A stretch of 64,000 nucleotides of DNA, taken from assembly GCA_963697675.1 (NCBI GenBank), contig CAVOOW010000005.1, positions 124,001-188,000 of the forward strand, read 5' to 3'. The position numbers were made by a program, and so were the translations under genes. The notes under the pieces were generated by a model. It had not been told where the DNA came from, made no database searches, and was given only the letters and a program-made list of their open reading frames with translations. This DNA is from CAVOOW01 sp963697675. GTDB lineage: Bacteria > Actinomycetota > Actinomycetes > JACCUZ01. This document shows positions 9,288-17,585 of the stretch, piece by piece. Position 1 is the first letter of the stretch; the number at the start of each line of letters is the position of its first letter.

Positions 9288-9542
9288 ATGGGATTCCTCG
9301 ACAAGCTCAAGAAGCAGGCCGGCGACGCCGTCGACAAGCACGGCGACCAGATCGCGAAGGGCCTCGACAAGGCCGCCGAGGTCACCGACGCCAAGACCAA
9401 GGGCAAGCACACGGGCCAGATCGACAAGGGTGTGTCCGCCGCCAAGAGCGCGCTCGACAAGCTCGACGGCAAGAACGACGACATCCCCGACGAGACGCCA
9501 TCCGCGACGCCACCCAAGCCGCCCGCTCCGCCGACGACCTGA
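9288..9542 (+). CDS. MT0933/Rv0909-type antitoxin-like protein
   Basis: 84 residues beginning MGFLDKLKKQAGDAVDKHGD, with repeating Lys/Ala/Asp amphipathic helices to about residue 60 and a Pro-rich tail (TPPKPPAPPTT). This matches the MT0933 antitoxin family. In Mycobacterium tuberculosis the Rv0909 relative pairs with an adjacent SRPBCC-fold toxin. No such partner is visible here: the gene is divergent from miaA (51 bases) and converges on the extradiol-dioxygenase-like gene with one base between stops. It may be a solitary member with another role. Confidence 0.7.
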   Translation: MGFLDKLKKQAGDAVDKHGDQIAKGLDKAAEVTDAKTKGKHTGQIDKGVSAAKSALDKLDGKNDDIPDETPSATPPKPPAPPTT

Positions 9543-9543
9543 C

Positions 9544-10264
9544 TTAGATGGCGACGGGCAACCAGCTCGCCACGAAATAGCAGACGCCGTACGGCGCCGC
9601 CTGATATCCCAGGTCGCCGGCCAACGCCGGCGCGGCGACGCCGTCCCTGGCCTGGGCCGCGCCGGCGAGCACCTGCCAGGCCGCGCGCCCCGCGACGAGC
9701 AGCTCAGCGGCCAGACCGGGGTCGAGGTCGAGCAACGACTGTGGTTCGACCGCAGCCAGCGCCGCCGCGACTCCGGCGTCGAAGCCCTCGGCGCGACTGT
9801 CGAGATACCCAGGTCCCTTGACGCTGCGCCGCGCACTGCCGTCACCCATGACGAGCATCGCCACCTGGGGCGCGCGGTCGGCCAGCGTGGCGCCGAGTGC
9901 GGCGCAACGGCTCGGCTCCGTCTCGGAGTGGACACCGAACAGCAGCCGTGGCACGTCGGGCGCGTGCTGCTCGAGCAGCCACAACCCGACGGTGAGTGAC
10001 AGCGGCAGCGACGTCTCGCCTGCCTCCGAGCCCACGAGCAAGTTCACGCCGTACGGCGCCAGGCTGCCCCGGGCCTGCGGATCGCACGGTCCCACCTGAG
10101 GTGCCGCACCGACAACGACGACCAGCTCGGGCCCGGCGCCGACCAGCGCCTGGACGGCCGCAGCGGCCGCGGCCCGCAGATCGTCGGTCTCTGCCGCTGC
10201 TCCTGACGCGACGCCCGGGCACCAGCAACGGCGGGTGCGGGCAGACGGCAGCGGCGATGAGCAC
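9544..10264 (-). CDS. Class III extradiol dioxygenase (LigB-fold)-like protein (one frameshift)
   Basis: The N-terminal AAAVCPHPPLLVP strand-loop and later APYGVNLLVG, VPRLLFGVHS and LVMGDGSA blocks resemble actinobacterial proteins annotated as class III extradiol dioxygenase subunit B-like. Their substrate is unknown and they also resemble MEMO-type folds. GTG start at 10264. The frame breaks near 10216 after LLVP; one base removed joins GVASGAAAE and gives 239 residues. The gene is commonly near miaA/miaB in actinomycetes, but no pathway is indicated here. Confidence 0.7.
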
Positions 10265-10365
10265 TCCCGAAACCTATCGATGCGTTTGCGTGCGGTTAAT
10301 CCGACTAGCGCGAAAGTCACCGTGTGCCTCCCACTCTGGGAACGCCGATGCGAAGGAGACAAACA

Positions 10366-10998
10366 ATGAAGTCGACGATTCGACAGACCGTTCACAAGAT
10401 GTCCGGCCTCGGCGTCGTGGCCAAGGCCGTCCTCGGGGCCTCGCTGGTCCTCGGCGGCGCCGGTGCTGTCGCGGCAACGAGCGCGCTCGCCAGCGACAGC
10501 CCGACCCCGACCAGCAGCACGTCCACACCGACGCCCGGTCAGACCGCCAGCGATGACGGCACCGCCGACCAGGGCGGCGCCAACGACGACGACGCCGTCG
10601 GCGACGACAGCGGGCTCGACGGTGGCGGCGACGACGGCACCGCCGACCAGGGCGGCGCCAACGACGACGACGCGGTCGGCGACGACAGCGGGCTCGACGG
10701 TGGCGGCGACGACGGCACCGCCGACCAGGGCGGCGCCAACGACGACGACGCGGTCGGCGACAACGGCAACGAGGTTGTTCATCACCACAACGGCCGGCAC
10801 CACGACGGCGCGGACGACGGCGACGACAACTCGGGACCCGGCAACGCTGACGACAATGGCGACGACCACGGGGACGACGACCACAGCGGCCACGGCCACG
10901 ACGGGTCCGGGCACGACGGTGGCGGCGACGACTCCGGCCACGACGGCGGCGGCGACGACGGCACGTCTGACCAGGGCGGGGACAACAACGACGGCTGA
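10366..10998 (+). CDS. Secreted acidic Asp/Gly/His-rich repeat protein
   Basis: 210 residues, ATG behind GAAGGAGAC. Residues 1-44 are a signal peptide (MKSTIRQTVHKM, hydrophobic core VVAKAVLGASLVLGGAGAV, Ala-Ser cleavage region). The mature part has a Thr/Pro/Ser linker, then 26-residue repeats (DDGTADQGGANDDDAVGDDS plus GLDGGG), then a His cluster (EVVHHHNGRHHDG) and further Asp/Gly/His stretches. The composition suggests binding of Ca2+ or transition metals outside the cell, but no known domain is recognised. It is divergent from the dioxygenase-like gene (101-base gap). Confidence 0.75.
   Translation: MKSTIRQTVHKMSGLGVVAKAVLGASLVLGGAGAVAATSALASDSPTPTSSTSTPTPGQTASDDGTADQGGANDDDAVGDDSGLDGGGDDGTADQGGANDDDAVGDDSGLDGGGDDGTADQGGANDDDAVGDNGNEVVHHHNGRHHDGADDGDDNSGPGNADDNGDDHGDDDHSGHGHDGSGHDGGGDDSGHDGGGDDGTSDQGGDNNDG
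10552..10764 (+). repeat. Nearly identical 78-bp tandem repeats within a gene
   Basis: Units begin at 10552, 10630 and 10708. The first two are full length and differ at very few positions (for example GAT/GAC and GCC/GCG third positions). The third is cut short by GDNGNE. Near-identity at silent positions points to recent duplication. Confidence 0.85.
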
Positions 10999-11014
10999 CC
11001 GCCGCTCAGGCTGC

Positions 11015-11051
11015 AGGGCAGGGACACCCCCACGGTTCCGTGCCCTGCCCT
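11015..11051. terminator. Hairpin between convergent genes
   Basis: AGGGCAGGGACAC (from 11015) pairs with GTGCCCTGCCCT (11040-11051), a GC-rich stem of about 12 base pairs with one bulge and a loop of about 12 bases. It lies between the acidic repeat gene and the miaB stop and would serve both strands. No T-run follows, as is common in actinomycetes. Confidence 0.6.
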
Positions 11052-12501
11052 ATGTCGCGGGCGCGCCGATCGTGGGCATTCCGAGCAGGACGCCCGGGGC
11101 AGCGGGTGCGGCGCCAGAGCGCAGCTCCCACGCGTCGCCGGCGCGGGTGCGCCGGGCGCCGCCATAGGCGCCGTCAGCGACCAGGTGGTGCGGCGCCGCA
11201 TAGGTCACCTCGACGGTTGCGACGTCGCCGGGCCGGGGGGCGCTCTGCGAGGCCGGCACCGCGAAGTGCACGAGCCGGTTGTCGGGGGCGCGACCGGAGA
11301 GCCGGTGCGTCGCGCTGTCCTTGCGGCCCTCGCCGTCGGCAACGAGCACGTCGACCGTCCGGCCGATCTGGGTCTTGTTCTCGGCCCAGGCCATGGCATC
11401 CTGCAGCGCCACCAGTCGTACGTACCGCTCCTGAACGACCTCCTTCGGGATCTGGTCGGGCAGGTCGGCGGCGGGCGTGCCCGGCCGCTTGGAGTACTGG
11501 AACGTGAAGGCCCCGGCGAAGCGGGCGGCGCGCACCACGTCGAGGGTCGCCTCGAAGTCGGCCTCGGTCTCGCCGGGGAAGCCGACGATGATGTCCGTGG
11601 TGATCGCAGCGTCGGGCATCGCCGCCCGGACCCTGTCGATGATGCCGAGGTAGCGCTGCTGCCGGTAGGACCGGCGCATCGCCGCGAGGACCCGGTCCGA
11701 TCCGGACTGCAAGGGCATGTGCAGCGAGGGCATGACGTTCGGCGTCTCTGCCATCGCGGCGATCACGTCGTCGGTGAAGTCCTTGGGATGCGGCGACGTG
11801 AACCGGACCCGCTCGAGCCCGTCGACCGATCCGCATGCGCGCAACAGCTTGCCGAAGGCCAGGCGGTCGCCGAACTCCACCCCGTAGCTGTTGACGTTCT
11901 GGCCGAGCAGCGTGATCTCGAGCACGCCCTCGTGGACGAGTGCCTCGATCTCGGCGAGGATCTCGCCCGGCCGCCGGTCCCGTTCCTTGCCCCGCAGGGC
12001 GGGCACGATGCAGAAGGTGCAGGTGTTGTTGCAGCCCACCGAGATCGACACCCAGGCGGCGTACGGCGACTCGCGCCGAGTAGGCAGCGTCGAGGGGAAG
12101 ACCTCGAGCGACTCGAGGATCTCGATCTGGGCCTCGTCGTTGTGCCGGGCGCGCTCGAGCAGCGCGGGCAGCGACCCGATGTTGTTGGTGCCGAAGACCA
12201 CGTCCACCCAGGGCGCCCGCCGGGTGATCTCCCCGCGGTCCTTCTGGGCGAGGCAGCCGCCGACCGCGATCTGCATGCCGGGGTTGGCAGTCTTCACCGG
12301 CGCGAGCTGGCCCAGGTTGCCGTAGAGGCGGTTGTCGGCGTTCTCGCGCACCGCGCAGGTGTTGAAGACGACGACGTCGGCCTGCTCCTGGTCACCGGCG
12401 CGCACGTATCCCGCCGCCTCGAGCAGGCCCGAGAGCCGCTCGGAGTCGTGCACGTTCATCTGGCACCCGTGGGTGCGGACCTGATAGCTGCGTGGGTTCA
12501 T
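11050..12501 (-). CDS. miaB: tRNA-2-methylthio-N6-dimethylallyladenosine synthase
   Basis: Radical SAM methylthiotransferase acting on the i6A37 made by MiaA. I chose ATG 12501 (MNPRSYQVRTHGCQMN) to give 483 residues. The UPF0004 domain holds Cys13, Cys49 and Cys83 for one [4Fe-4S] cluster; the radical SAM motif CNNTCTFC supplies Cys157, Cys161 and Cys164. A C-terminal TRAM region follows RTVDVLVADGEG. The tail after about residue 440 (Gly/Ala-rich) is longer than usual. The gene is intact. Confidence 0.97.
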   Translation of the reverse strand: MNPRSYQVRTHGCQMNVHDSERLSGLLEAAGYVRAGDQEQADVVVFNTCAVRENADNRLYGNLGQLAPVKTANPGMQIAVGGCLAQKDRGEITRRAPWVDVVFGTNNIGSLPALLERARHNDEAQIEILESLEVFPSTLPTRRESPYAAWVSISVGCNNTCTFCIVPALRGKERDRRPGEILAEIEALVHEGVLEITLLGQNVNSYGVEFGDRLAFGKLLRACGSVDGLERVRFTSPHPKDFTDDVIAAMAETPNVMPSLHMPLQSGSDRVLAAMRRSYRQQRYLGIIDRVRAAMPDAAITTDIIVGFPGETEADFEATLDVVRAARFAGAFTFQYSKRPGTPAADLPDQIPKEVVQERYVRLVALQDAMAWAENKTQIGRTVDVLVADGEGRKDSATHRLSGRAPDNRLVHFAVPASQSAPRPGDVATVEVTYAAPHHLVADGAYGGARRTRAGDAWELRSGAAPAAPGVLLGMPTIGAPAT

Positions 12502-12599
12502 GACGGACCCAGGGTACGGCGCCGCGCCCTCAGCGGTCGTCCAGCTCGGCGTGGCTTTCCCCACTTGACAACAAGAGAACCGAGGGGTGTGATCGGAGC

Positions 12600-13208
12600 A
12601 TGACGTTCACCGAAGAGGTCCTTGCCAACAACCAGCGCTATGCCGAGACCTTCAGCGGTCCGCTGCCGCTCCCCCCGTCCAAGCATCTGGCCGTCGTGGC
12701 CTGCATGGACGCCCGGCTCAATGTCTACGCGGCGCTCGGCCTGAACGAGGGCGAGGCACACGTCATCCGGAACGCCGGCGGCGTGGTCACGGCCGACGAG
12801 ATCCGCTCGCTGTCCATCAGCCAGCGGCTGCTCGGGACCGAGGAGATCATCCTCATCCACCACACCGACTGCGGCATGCTCACGTTCACCGACGACGAGT
12901 TCAAGGCGGGCATCGAGCAGGAGACCGGCATCAAGCCGGAGTGGGCGGCCGAGGCGTTCCCGGACGTCGCGGCGGATGTGCGGCAGTCGATCGCCCGCAT
13001 CAAGGCGAGCCGGTTCATCCCCAAGACCGACAACGTGCGCGGGTTCATCTTCGACGTGGCGACCGGTCGGCTGGACGAGGTCGTCGTGACTGACGCTCCC
13101 AAGGTGATCCGCCTCGAGCCGGCGAAGTCAGCCGACCAGCGTCTAGGCGACGCGCAGGCTAGCGGGCGACTTCGGTCGCCCGCGACTCGCGCACGACCGT
13201 CACCCTGA
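12600..13208 (+). CDS. Beta-class carbonic anhydrase with extended tail
   Basis: Interconverts CO2 and bicarbonate with a zinc bound by Cys35, His88 and Cys91; the CMDAR motif supplies Asp37 and Arg39 of the catalytic dyad. Relatives of this short clade end near the segment RGFIFDVATGRLDEV (about residue 160). Here the frame runs on about 40 residues with low-complexity Arg/Ala/Pro sequence and overlaps the 3' end of rny by 50 bases. The tail may be real read-through or a result of a lost stop. The start ATG is 98 bases from the divergent miaB start. Confidence 0.9.
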   Translation: MTFTEEVLANNQRYAETFSGPLPLPPSKHLAVVACMDARLNVYAALGLNEGEAHVIRNAGGVVTADEIRSLSISQRLLGTEEIILIHHTDCGMLTFTDDEFKAGIEQETGIKPEWAAEAFPDVAADVRQSIARIKASRFIPKTDNVRGFIFDVATGRLDEVVVTDAPKVIRLEPAKSADQRLGDAQASGRLRSPATRARPSP

Positions 13209-14854
13209 TCTGGCCCGGATAGCTGAGCTCGTGCTCGACCTGCTTGGCGATCTCGCGCGCGATCACCTGCGCCTGGATGTCGTCGACCGCGTCGGGCAGC
13301 ACCATGACGCGGACCTCGCGGCCGGCCTGCATGGCAAACACCTTCTCGACGCCTTCGTACCCCATGCCGATCTCCTCGAGGCGCTCGAGTCGCTTGACGT
13401 AGGCCTCCAGCGACTCCCGTCGCGCGCCGGGCCGGCCGCCGCTGATCGCGTCGGCGGCCTGGGTGAGCACCGCCTCCAGCGTGTGCGGCTCCACCTCGTT
13501 GTGGTGTGCCTCGATGGCGTGGACGACGTCGTCGTTCTCGCCGTACTTGCGGGCCACCTCGGCGCCGATGATCGCGTGCGAGCCCTCGACCTCATGGGTC
13601 AGTGCCTTGCCGACGTCGTGCAGCAAGGCGCAGCGGCGCATCAACGCCGGGTCGAGGCCGAGCTCGCTGGCCATCATCCCGGCGATGTGGGCCGACTCGA
13701 GCAGGTGCTTGAGCACGTTCTGGCCGTAGGACGTCCGATAGCGCAGCCGGCCGAGCATGGCGACGAGCTCGTGGTGCATCTCGGTGATGCCCACGTCGAC
13801 CAGGGCGTCCTCCCCCGCGCGTACGCATAACGCCTCGACCTCGACGCGAGCCCGCTCGTGGGCGTCCTCGATGCGCTGCGGGTGGATGCGGCCGTCGAGG
13901 ACCAGCGCCTCGAGCGCGATCCGGCCCACCTCGCGGCGGACCGGGTCGAAGCAGGACAGCAGCACCGCTTCAGGCGTGTCGTCGATGATCAGGTTGACGC
14001 CGGTCACCGCCTCGAACGTACGGATGTTGCGGCCCTCGCGGCCGATGATGCGGCCCTTCATGTCGTCACTGGGCAGGTGCAGGACCGAGACGACCGACTC
14101 GGAGGTCTGCTCGGTGGCCAGCCGCTGGATGGCACCGGTGATGATGCGCCGGGCTCGCAGCTCGCCCTCGTCCTGGGCCTCGCGCTCGATGTCCCGGGTG
14201 AGCACGGCGGCGTCGCGGCGGGCCTGGTTCTCGATCGCGGCGACGAGCTCGGCCCGCGCCTCCTGCGCGGTCAGGCCGGCGGCACGCTCCAGCACCAGGC
14301 GACGCTGCTCCTCGAGATCAGCGAGCTCGGCGCGGCGCGCATTCAGCTCGGCCTGCCGGGAGTCGAGCTCGGCGTGATGGTCGGCCAGCGCGCTGGCCCG
14401 CTCCTCGAGGTGACGCGACTCGGCTGTCGAGCCGTTCCTCCCGCTCGGTGAGCCGGTGCTCGCGGCGCTCGAGGTCCAGGCGCTGCTCCCGGATGTCGGC
14501 CCGGATCGCGGCGACCTCCGCCTCGGCCTCCGCACGGGCCCGACGGAGCAGCGCGCCGGCGTCGACCGGGCTGACGGCTGCGGGGATCGTGTGTGTCAGG
14601 GGAGCGTGCACGGCCGGCGGCGCTGCATCCGTTGCCGGCGACTGAATGGCCGGCGGCGGTGTGTGCGTCGGCGCCTGAACGGCGGGCGCCTGAACGGCGG
14701 GCGTCTGAACGGCGGGCGTCTGAACGGCCGGCGCCTGAACTGCCGGCGCCACAGGCGGGCGTGACCGGCGTCGCAGGACCTTGACGACGGCGACGACGGC
14801 GACGAACGCCGCGACCCAGAAGACCGACACCAGGACGATGTCAATGACGCCCAC
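13159..14854 (-). CDS. rny: Ribonuclease Y (one frameshift)
   Basis: Membrane-anchored endoribonuclease that starts decay of many mRNAs. GTG 14854 is preceded by AGGAAGGAGG. Residues 1-22 form the transmembrane helix. A Pro/Ala/Val/Gln repeat linker follows, then a long coiled coil (EAEAEVAAIRADIREQRLD onward), a KH domain (GRIIGREGRNIRTFE) and an HD domain with LLHDVGKA as metal site. The frame breaks in the coiled coil near 14425; one base removed gives 564 residues. It lies between miaB and recX, on their strand. Confidence 0.92.
14645..14755 (-). repeat. Pentapeptide-coding 15-bp repeats in rny
   Basis: Five to six tandem copies of a 15-bp unit encode PAVQA or PAVQT between the membrane helix and the coiled coil of RNase Y. 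Copies differ by one or two bases (A/T at the fifth residue). Such repeats are prone to length change by slippage. Confidence 0.75.
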
Positions 14855-14928
14855 GATCGGCCTCCTTCCTCGCACCGCCGCTCTCGACGGTGTATGGGGA
14901 AGTCGTCACCTCGTGCGCGCAGGCCCGC

Positions 14929-14951
14929 AGGCGACCCCTGGTGGGTCGCCT
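14929..14951. terminator. Perfect 9-bp hairpin downstream of recX
   Basis: AGGCGACCC (14929-14937) and GGGTCGCCT (14943-14951) pair perfectly around a 5-base loop. It lies in the 272-base gap between the recX stop (15127) and the rny start (14854), about 175 bases past recX, where the leftward recA-recX transcript could end. The rest of the gap holds a short GTGCAC inverted repeat near 14960-14980 and presumably the rny promoter; I see no gene. Confidence 0.5.
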
Positions 14952-15126
14952 AACCCGGCGGTGCACAAGCAGCGTGCACGCCGTTCGGCTGGTGCCCTGA
15001 CAAATGCTCACCAACCGGTGATTACAGACCGGCAGTCAGGCCGGAAAAGGTTTCATACTCGTACGGAACTATCGCGGACCCGCGCGTGCGGGGTGAATCT
15101 TTCCTTGCTCGGAGATTAGGGGGAGG

Positions 15127-15769
15127 TTACAACTCGGTCAAGGAACGCCACCCCTGATCGCCTCCAGGGTCGGGGGCTGACACGGCGGCCCGCACCACGT
15201 TCATGGCCAGCCCGCCCGGGTAGCCCTTGCGGGCGAGCATGCCCACCAGCCGGCGCGTCTGGACGTCGCGCTCGAACCGGCGAAGCGACGGCAGCCGGCG
15301 TGCGACCAGCTCCTCGGCGGCCCGGCGCTCGTCCTCGTCGTCGACCTCGTCGACCGCCTCGGCCACGAGCTCGTCGGCGCACGCCCTTCTTCCTGAGCTC
15401 GTGGGCCAGCGCCCGGCGGGACAGGCCGCGCTGGGCGTGCCGTGTGCGGACCCACTCACCGGCGAAGGCCTGGTCGTTGATCAGCCCGACCTCGGTGAAC
15501 CGGTCGAGCACCTTCTCGGCCACGTCCTCGGGCACCGCACGGCGGCGCAGGTCGTCGGCGAGCTGGGCGCGCGTCCGGGGAGCCGCGGTCAGCTTGCGCA
15601 GCACGATCGCGCGCGCCACCGACTCGGGGTTCGCGTCCGGGACCTGGTCGGCCGCGCTTCCCGGGGTGGGCCCATCGGGGAGGGACGCAGCGGGGTCGAG
15701 TCGCTGCGACCCTCCCGGGCCCCCCGTCCCGCGCCCGTTCCGACGCCCGGTGCCGGCGCGTCGGGTCAC
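15127..15769 (-). CDS. recX: RecA regulator RecX (one frameshift)
   Basis: RecX binds RecA filaments and limits their activity. GTG start at 15769, 22 bases after the recA stop, so the two form an operon. About 45 poorly conserved N-terminal residues precede the three-helix repeats (VLRKLTAAPRTRAQLADDLR, FAGEWVRTRHAQRGLSRRAL). The frame breaks near 15379 after LRKKGV; one base removed joins ADELVAEAVDEVDDEDERRA and gives 213 residues. The protein ends in a short Gly/Asp-containing tail. Confidence 0.88.
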
Positions 15770-15791
15770 GGGTGCGGACGTTTCGTCGGGA

Positions 15792-16853
15792 TCAGAGGTC
15801 GGCCGGCAGCACCGGCTTGACCGGCGCGATGGGCTCTTCGGCGGGCGCGTCGACCTGCGGGCCGATGCCGAGCTTCTCCTTGATCCGCTTCTCCAGCTCG
15901 TCGGTCAGGTCGGGGTTGTCGCGCAGGAATGCACGAGCGTTCTCCTTGCCCTGGCCGAGCTGGTCGCCCTCGTAGGTGTACCAAGCGCCCGCCTTGCGCA
16001 CGAAGCCCTCGTCGACACCTACGTCGATCAGGCCACCCTCGCGGCTGATGCCCGAGCCGAACATCAGGTCCATCTCGGCCTGGCGGAACGGCGGGGACAT
16101 CTTGTTCTTGACGACCTTGACGCGGACCCGGTTGCCGACAGCCTCCTGGCCGTCCTTGAGGGTCTCGATCCGCCGCACGTCGAGCCGGATGGAGGCGTAG
16201 AACTTCAGCGCCTTGCCACCAGAGGTCGTTTCGGGCGAACCGAACATAACCCCTATTTTCTCCCTCAACTGGTTGATGAATATCGCAGTCGTCTTAGACG
16301 TGTTCAAGGCACCCGTGAGCTTGCGCAGGGCCTGGCTCATCAGCCGGGCCTGCAGGCCCACGTGGCTGTCGCCCATCTCCCCCTCGATCTCGGCGCGCGG
16401 CACCAGGGCCGCGACCGAGTCGATGACGATGATGTCGAGCGCGTTGGAGCGGATCAGCATGTCCGCGATCTCGAGCGCCTGCTCGCCGGTGTCGGGCTGG
16501 GAGACCAGCAGCGCGTCGGTGTCGACGCCGAGATTTTGCGCATAGGTCGGGTCGAGGGCGTGCTCGGCGTCGATGAACGCCGCGATGCCGCCCGCCTTCT
16601 GCGCGTTGGCGATGGCGTGCAGCGCCACCGTGGTCTTTCCGCTGCTCTCCGGGCCGTAGATCTCGACCACCCGGCCGCGCGGCAGGCCGCCGATGCCCAG
16701 GGCGATGTCGAGGGCGATCGAGCCGGTGGGGATGACCTCGATCGGCGCCCGGACGTCGTCGCCGAGGCGCATCACGGAGCCCTTGCCGAACTGGCGGTCG
16801 ATCTGTGTCAGTGCGGCGTCGAGCGCCTTGTCGCGGTCTTGTGGAGGAGCCAT
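15792..16853 (-). CDS. recA: Recombinase RecA
   Basis: Strand-exchange ATPase of homologous recombination and co-protease for LexA self-cleavage. ATG 16853 gives MAPPQDRDKALDAALTQID and 353 residues, the normal length with no intein. Walker A is GPESSGKT (67-74); the LREKIGVMFGSPETT loop and the KFYASIRLDVRR segment are standard. The upstream region carries a LexA box 133 bases before the start and a DnaA box, so SOS induction is expected. recX follows in the same transcript. Confidence 0.98.
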   Translation of the reverse strand: MAPPQDRDKALDAALTQIDRQFGKGSVMRLGDDVRAPIEVIPTGSIALDIALGIGGLPRGRVVEIYGPESSGKTTVALHAIANAQKAGGIAAFIDAEHALDPTYAQNLGVDTDALLVSQPDTGEQALEIADMLIRSNALDIIVIDSVAALVPRAEIEGEMGDSHVGLQARLMSQALRKLTGALNTSKTTAIFINQLREKIGVMFGSPETTSGGKALKFYASIRLDVRRIETLKDGQEAVGNRVRVKVVKNKMSPPFRQAEMDLMFGSGISREGGLIDVGVDEGFVRKAGAWYTYEGDQLGQGKENARAFLRDNPDLTDELEKRIKEKLGIGPQVDAPAEEPIAPVKPVLPADL

Positions 16854-16956
16854 GTCTGCCGTCCCGGTTGATCGTCGGGTGGATGAGTTCGATGCTTTCG
16901 TCACGACCAGCAACCTACGGTCGACCACCGACAGAACCAGTGGCCGCGACCGCATC

Positions 16957-16965
16957 TGTGGACAA
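16957..16965. promoter_or_regulatory. Perfect DnaA box in recA control region
   Basis: TGTGGACAA is the complement of TTGTCCACA. It lies 20 bases from the LexA box at 16986-16999 and about 104 bases before the recA start. Together with the pair at 71-113 it completes the set of perfect boxes I could find by eye in the window. Confidence 0.5.
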
Positions 16966-16985
16966 CGCGACCCTGGGGACATTAC

Positions 16986-16999
16986 CGAACAGGTGTTCG
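16986..16999. promoter_or_regulatory. LexA (SOS) box of recA
   Basis: CGAACAGGTGTTCG matches CGAAC-N4-GTTCG exactly and sits between recA (leftward) and the small gene at 17047 (rightward, 47 bases away). It is the expected SOS operator of recA. Confidence 0.88.
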
Positions 17000-17046
17000 A
17001 CACGGAACGCGACACGCCGTGGCCGGCACAGGGCTAGCCTGCAGAC

Positions 17047-17253
17047 GTGACAGCGCCCGAACCCGAGCCTGCGCCTGAGCCGGTGCCCGGGCCCGGCCGC
17101 GCTCCCCGCACCTGGCAGGACCTCCCCGAGCGAGTGGCCGCCGAGGACCTGGTGGAGGAGATGACCGCCGAGGCGGCACCGGCCCTGCTGCCCGAGTACC
17201 TGCGCATCTACTACTCCGGCGGCTTCAACGGCCCAGGCGTCCCCGCCGGCTGA
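17047..17253 (+). CDS. Small hypothetical protein next to recA
   Basis: 68 residues from GTG 17047. The first 20 are Pro/Glu-rich (EPEPAPEPVPGPG) and the rest is RTWQDLPERVAAEDLVEEM followed by a short tail ending YYSGGFNGPG. I do not recognise a family. It reads away from recA and ends one base short of the DUF3046 stop. It could also respond to the LexA box, which is 47 bases upstream. Confidence 0.5.
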   Translation: MTAPEPEPAPEPVPGPGRAPRTWQDLPERVAAEDLVEEMTAEAAPALLPEYLRIYYSGGFNGPGVPAG

Positions 17254-17254
17254 C

Positions 17255-17446
17255 TCAACGCTGGTGGGCCGGCACCTCGAGCCCCTCGCAGACGCCGCGC
17301 CACACGAGCTTCGGCTGCTCACCTTCGGCCAGCGCCTGGCGGATCGTGCGGTTGCCGAGCTCGCTGAAGACGTGGTTCTCGGCCAGCGACTCGGCATGGG
17401 GGCCGAAGGCGACGCCCATCCGCTGCCAGAAGTCCGAGAGCCGCAC
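17255..17446 (-). CDS. DUF3046 protein
   Basis: 63 residues from GTG 17446, opening MRLSDFWQRMGVAFGPH and containing HVFSELGNRTIRQALAEG and VWRGVCEGLEVP, the full DUF3046 pattern. Function is unknown. The family almost always lies beside recA in actinomycetes, as here (about 400 bases upstream of it on the same strand). Confidence 0.88.
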   Translation of the reverse strand: MRLSDFWQRMGVAFGPHAESLAENHVFSELGNRTIRQALAEGEQPKLVWRGVCEGLEVPAHQR

Positions 17447-17585
17447 CGGTCGATTATCCGGGTGCGCCCGAGCCACCGGCCACCCGGCCACCACATCGGG
17501 GCGGCGCAACCTCCGCGGCGCGGCGGGCAACCTCCCGGCCTTCCCGGGCGTCTACCTGTGTAGTGAGCCAGCAAGAAGGGCGGAC

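Noticed and set aside
9544..10941. 465-codon leftward frame with Val/Ala-rich N-terminus antisense to the acidic repeat gene
   Set aside because: The Val-rich part is the reverse complement of Asp/Gly repeats; real homology begins at GTG 10264 in another frame.
15300..16871. 523-codon rightward frame across recX and recA
   Set aside because: Shadow of recA, whose protein is unambiguous.
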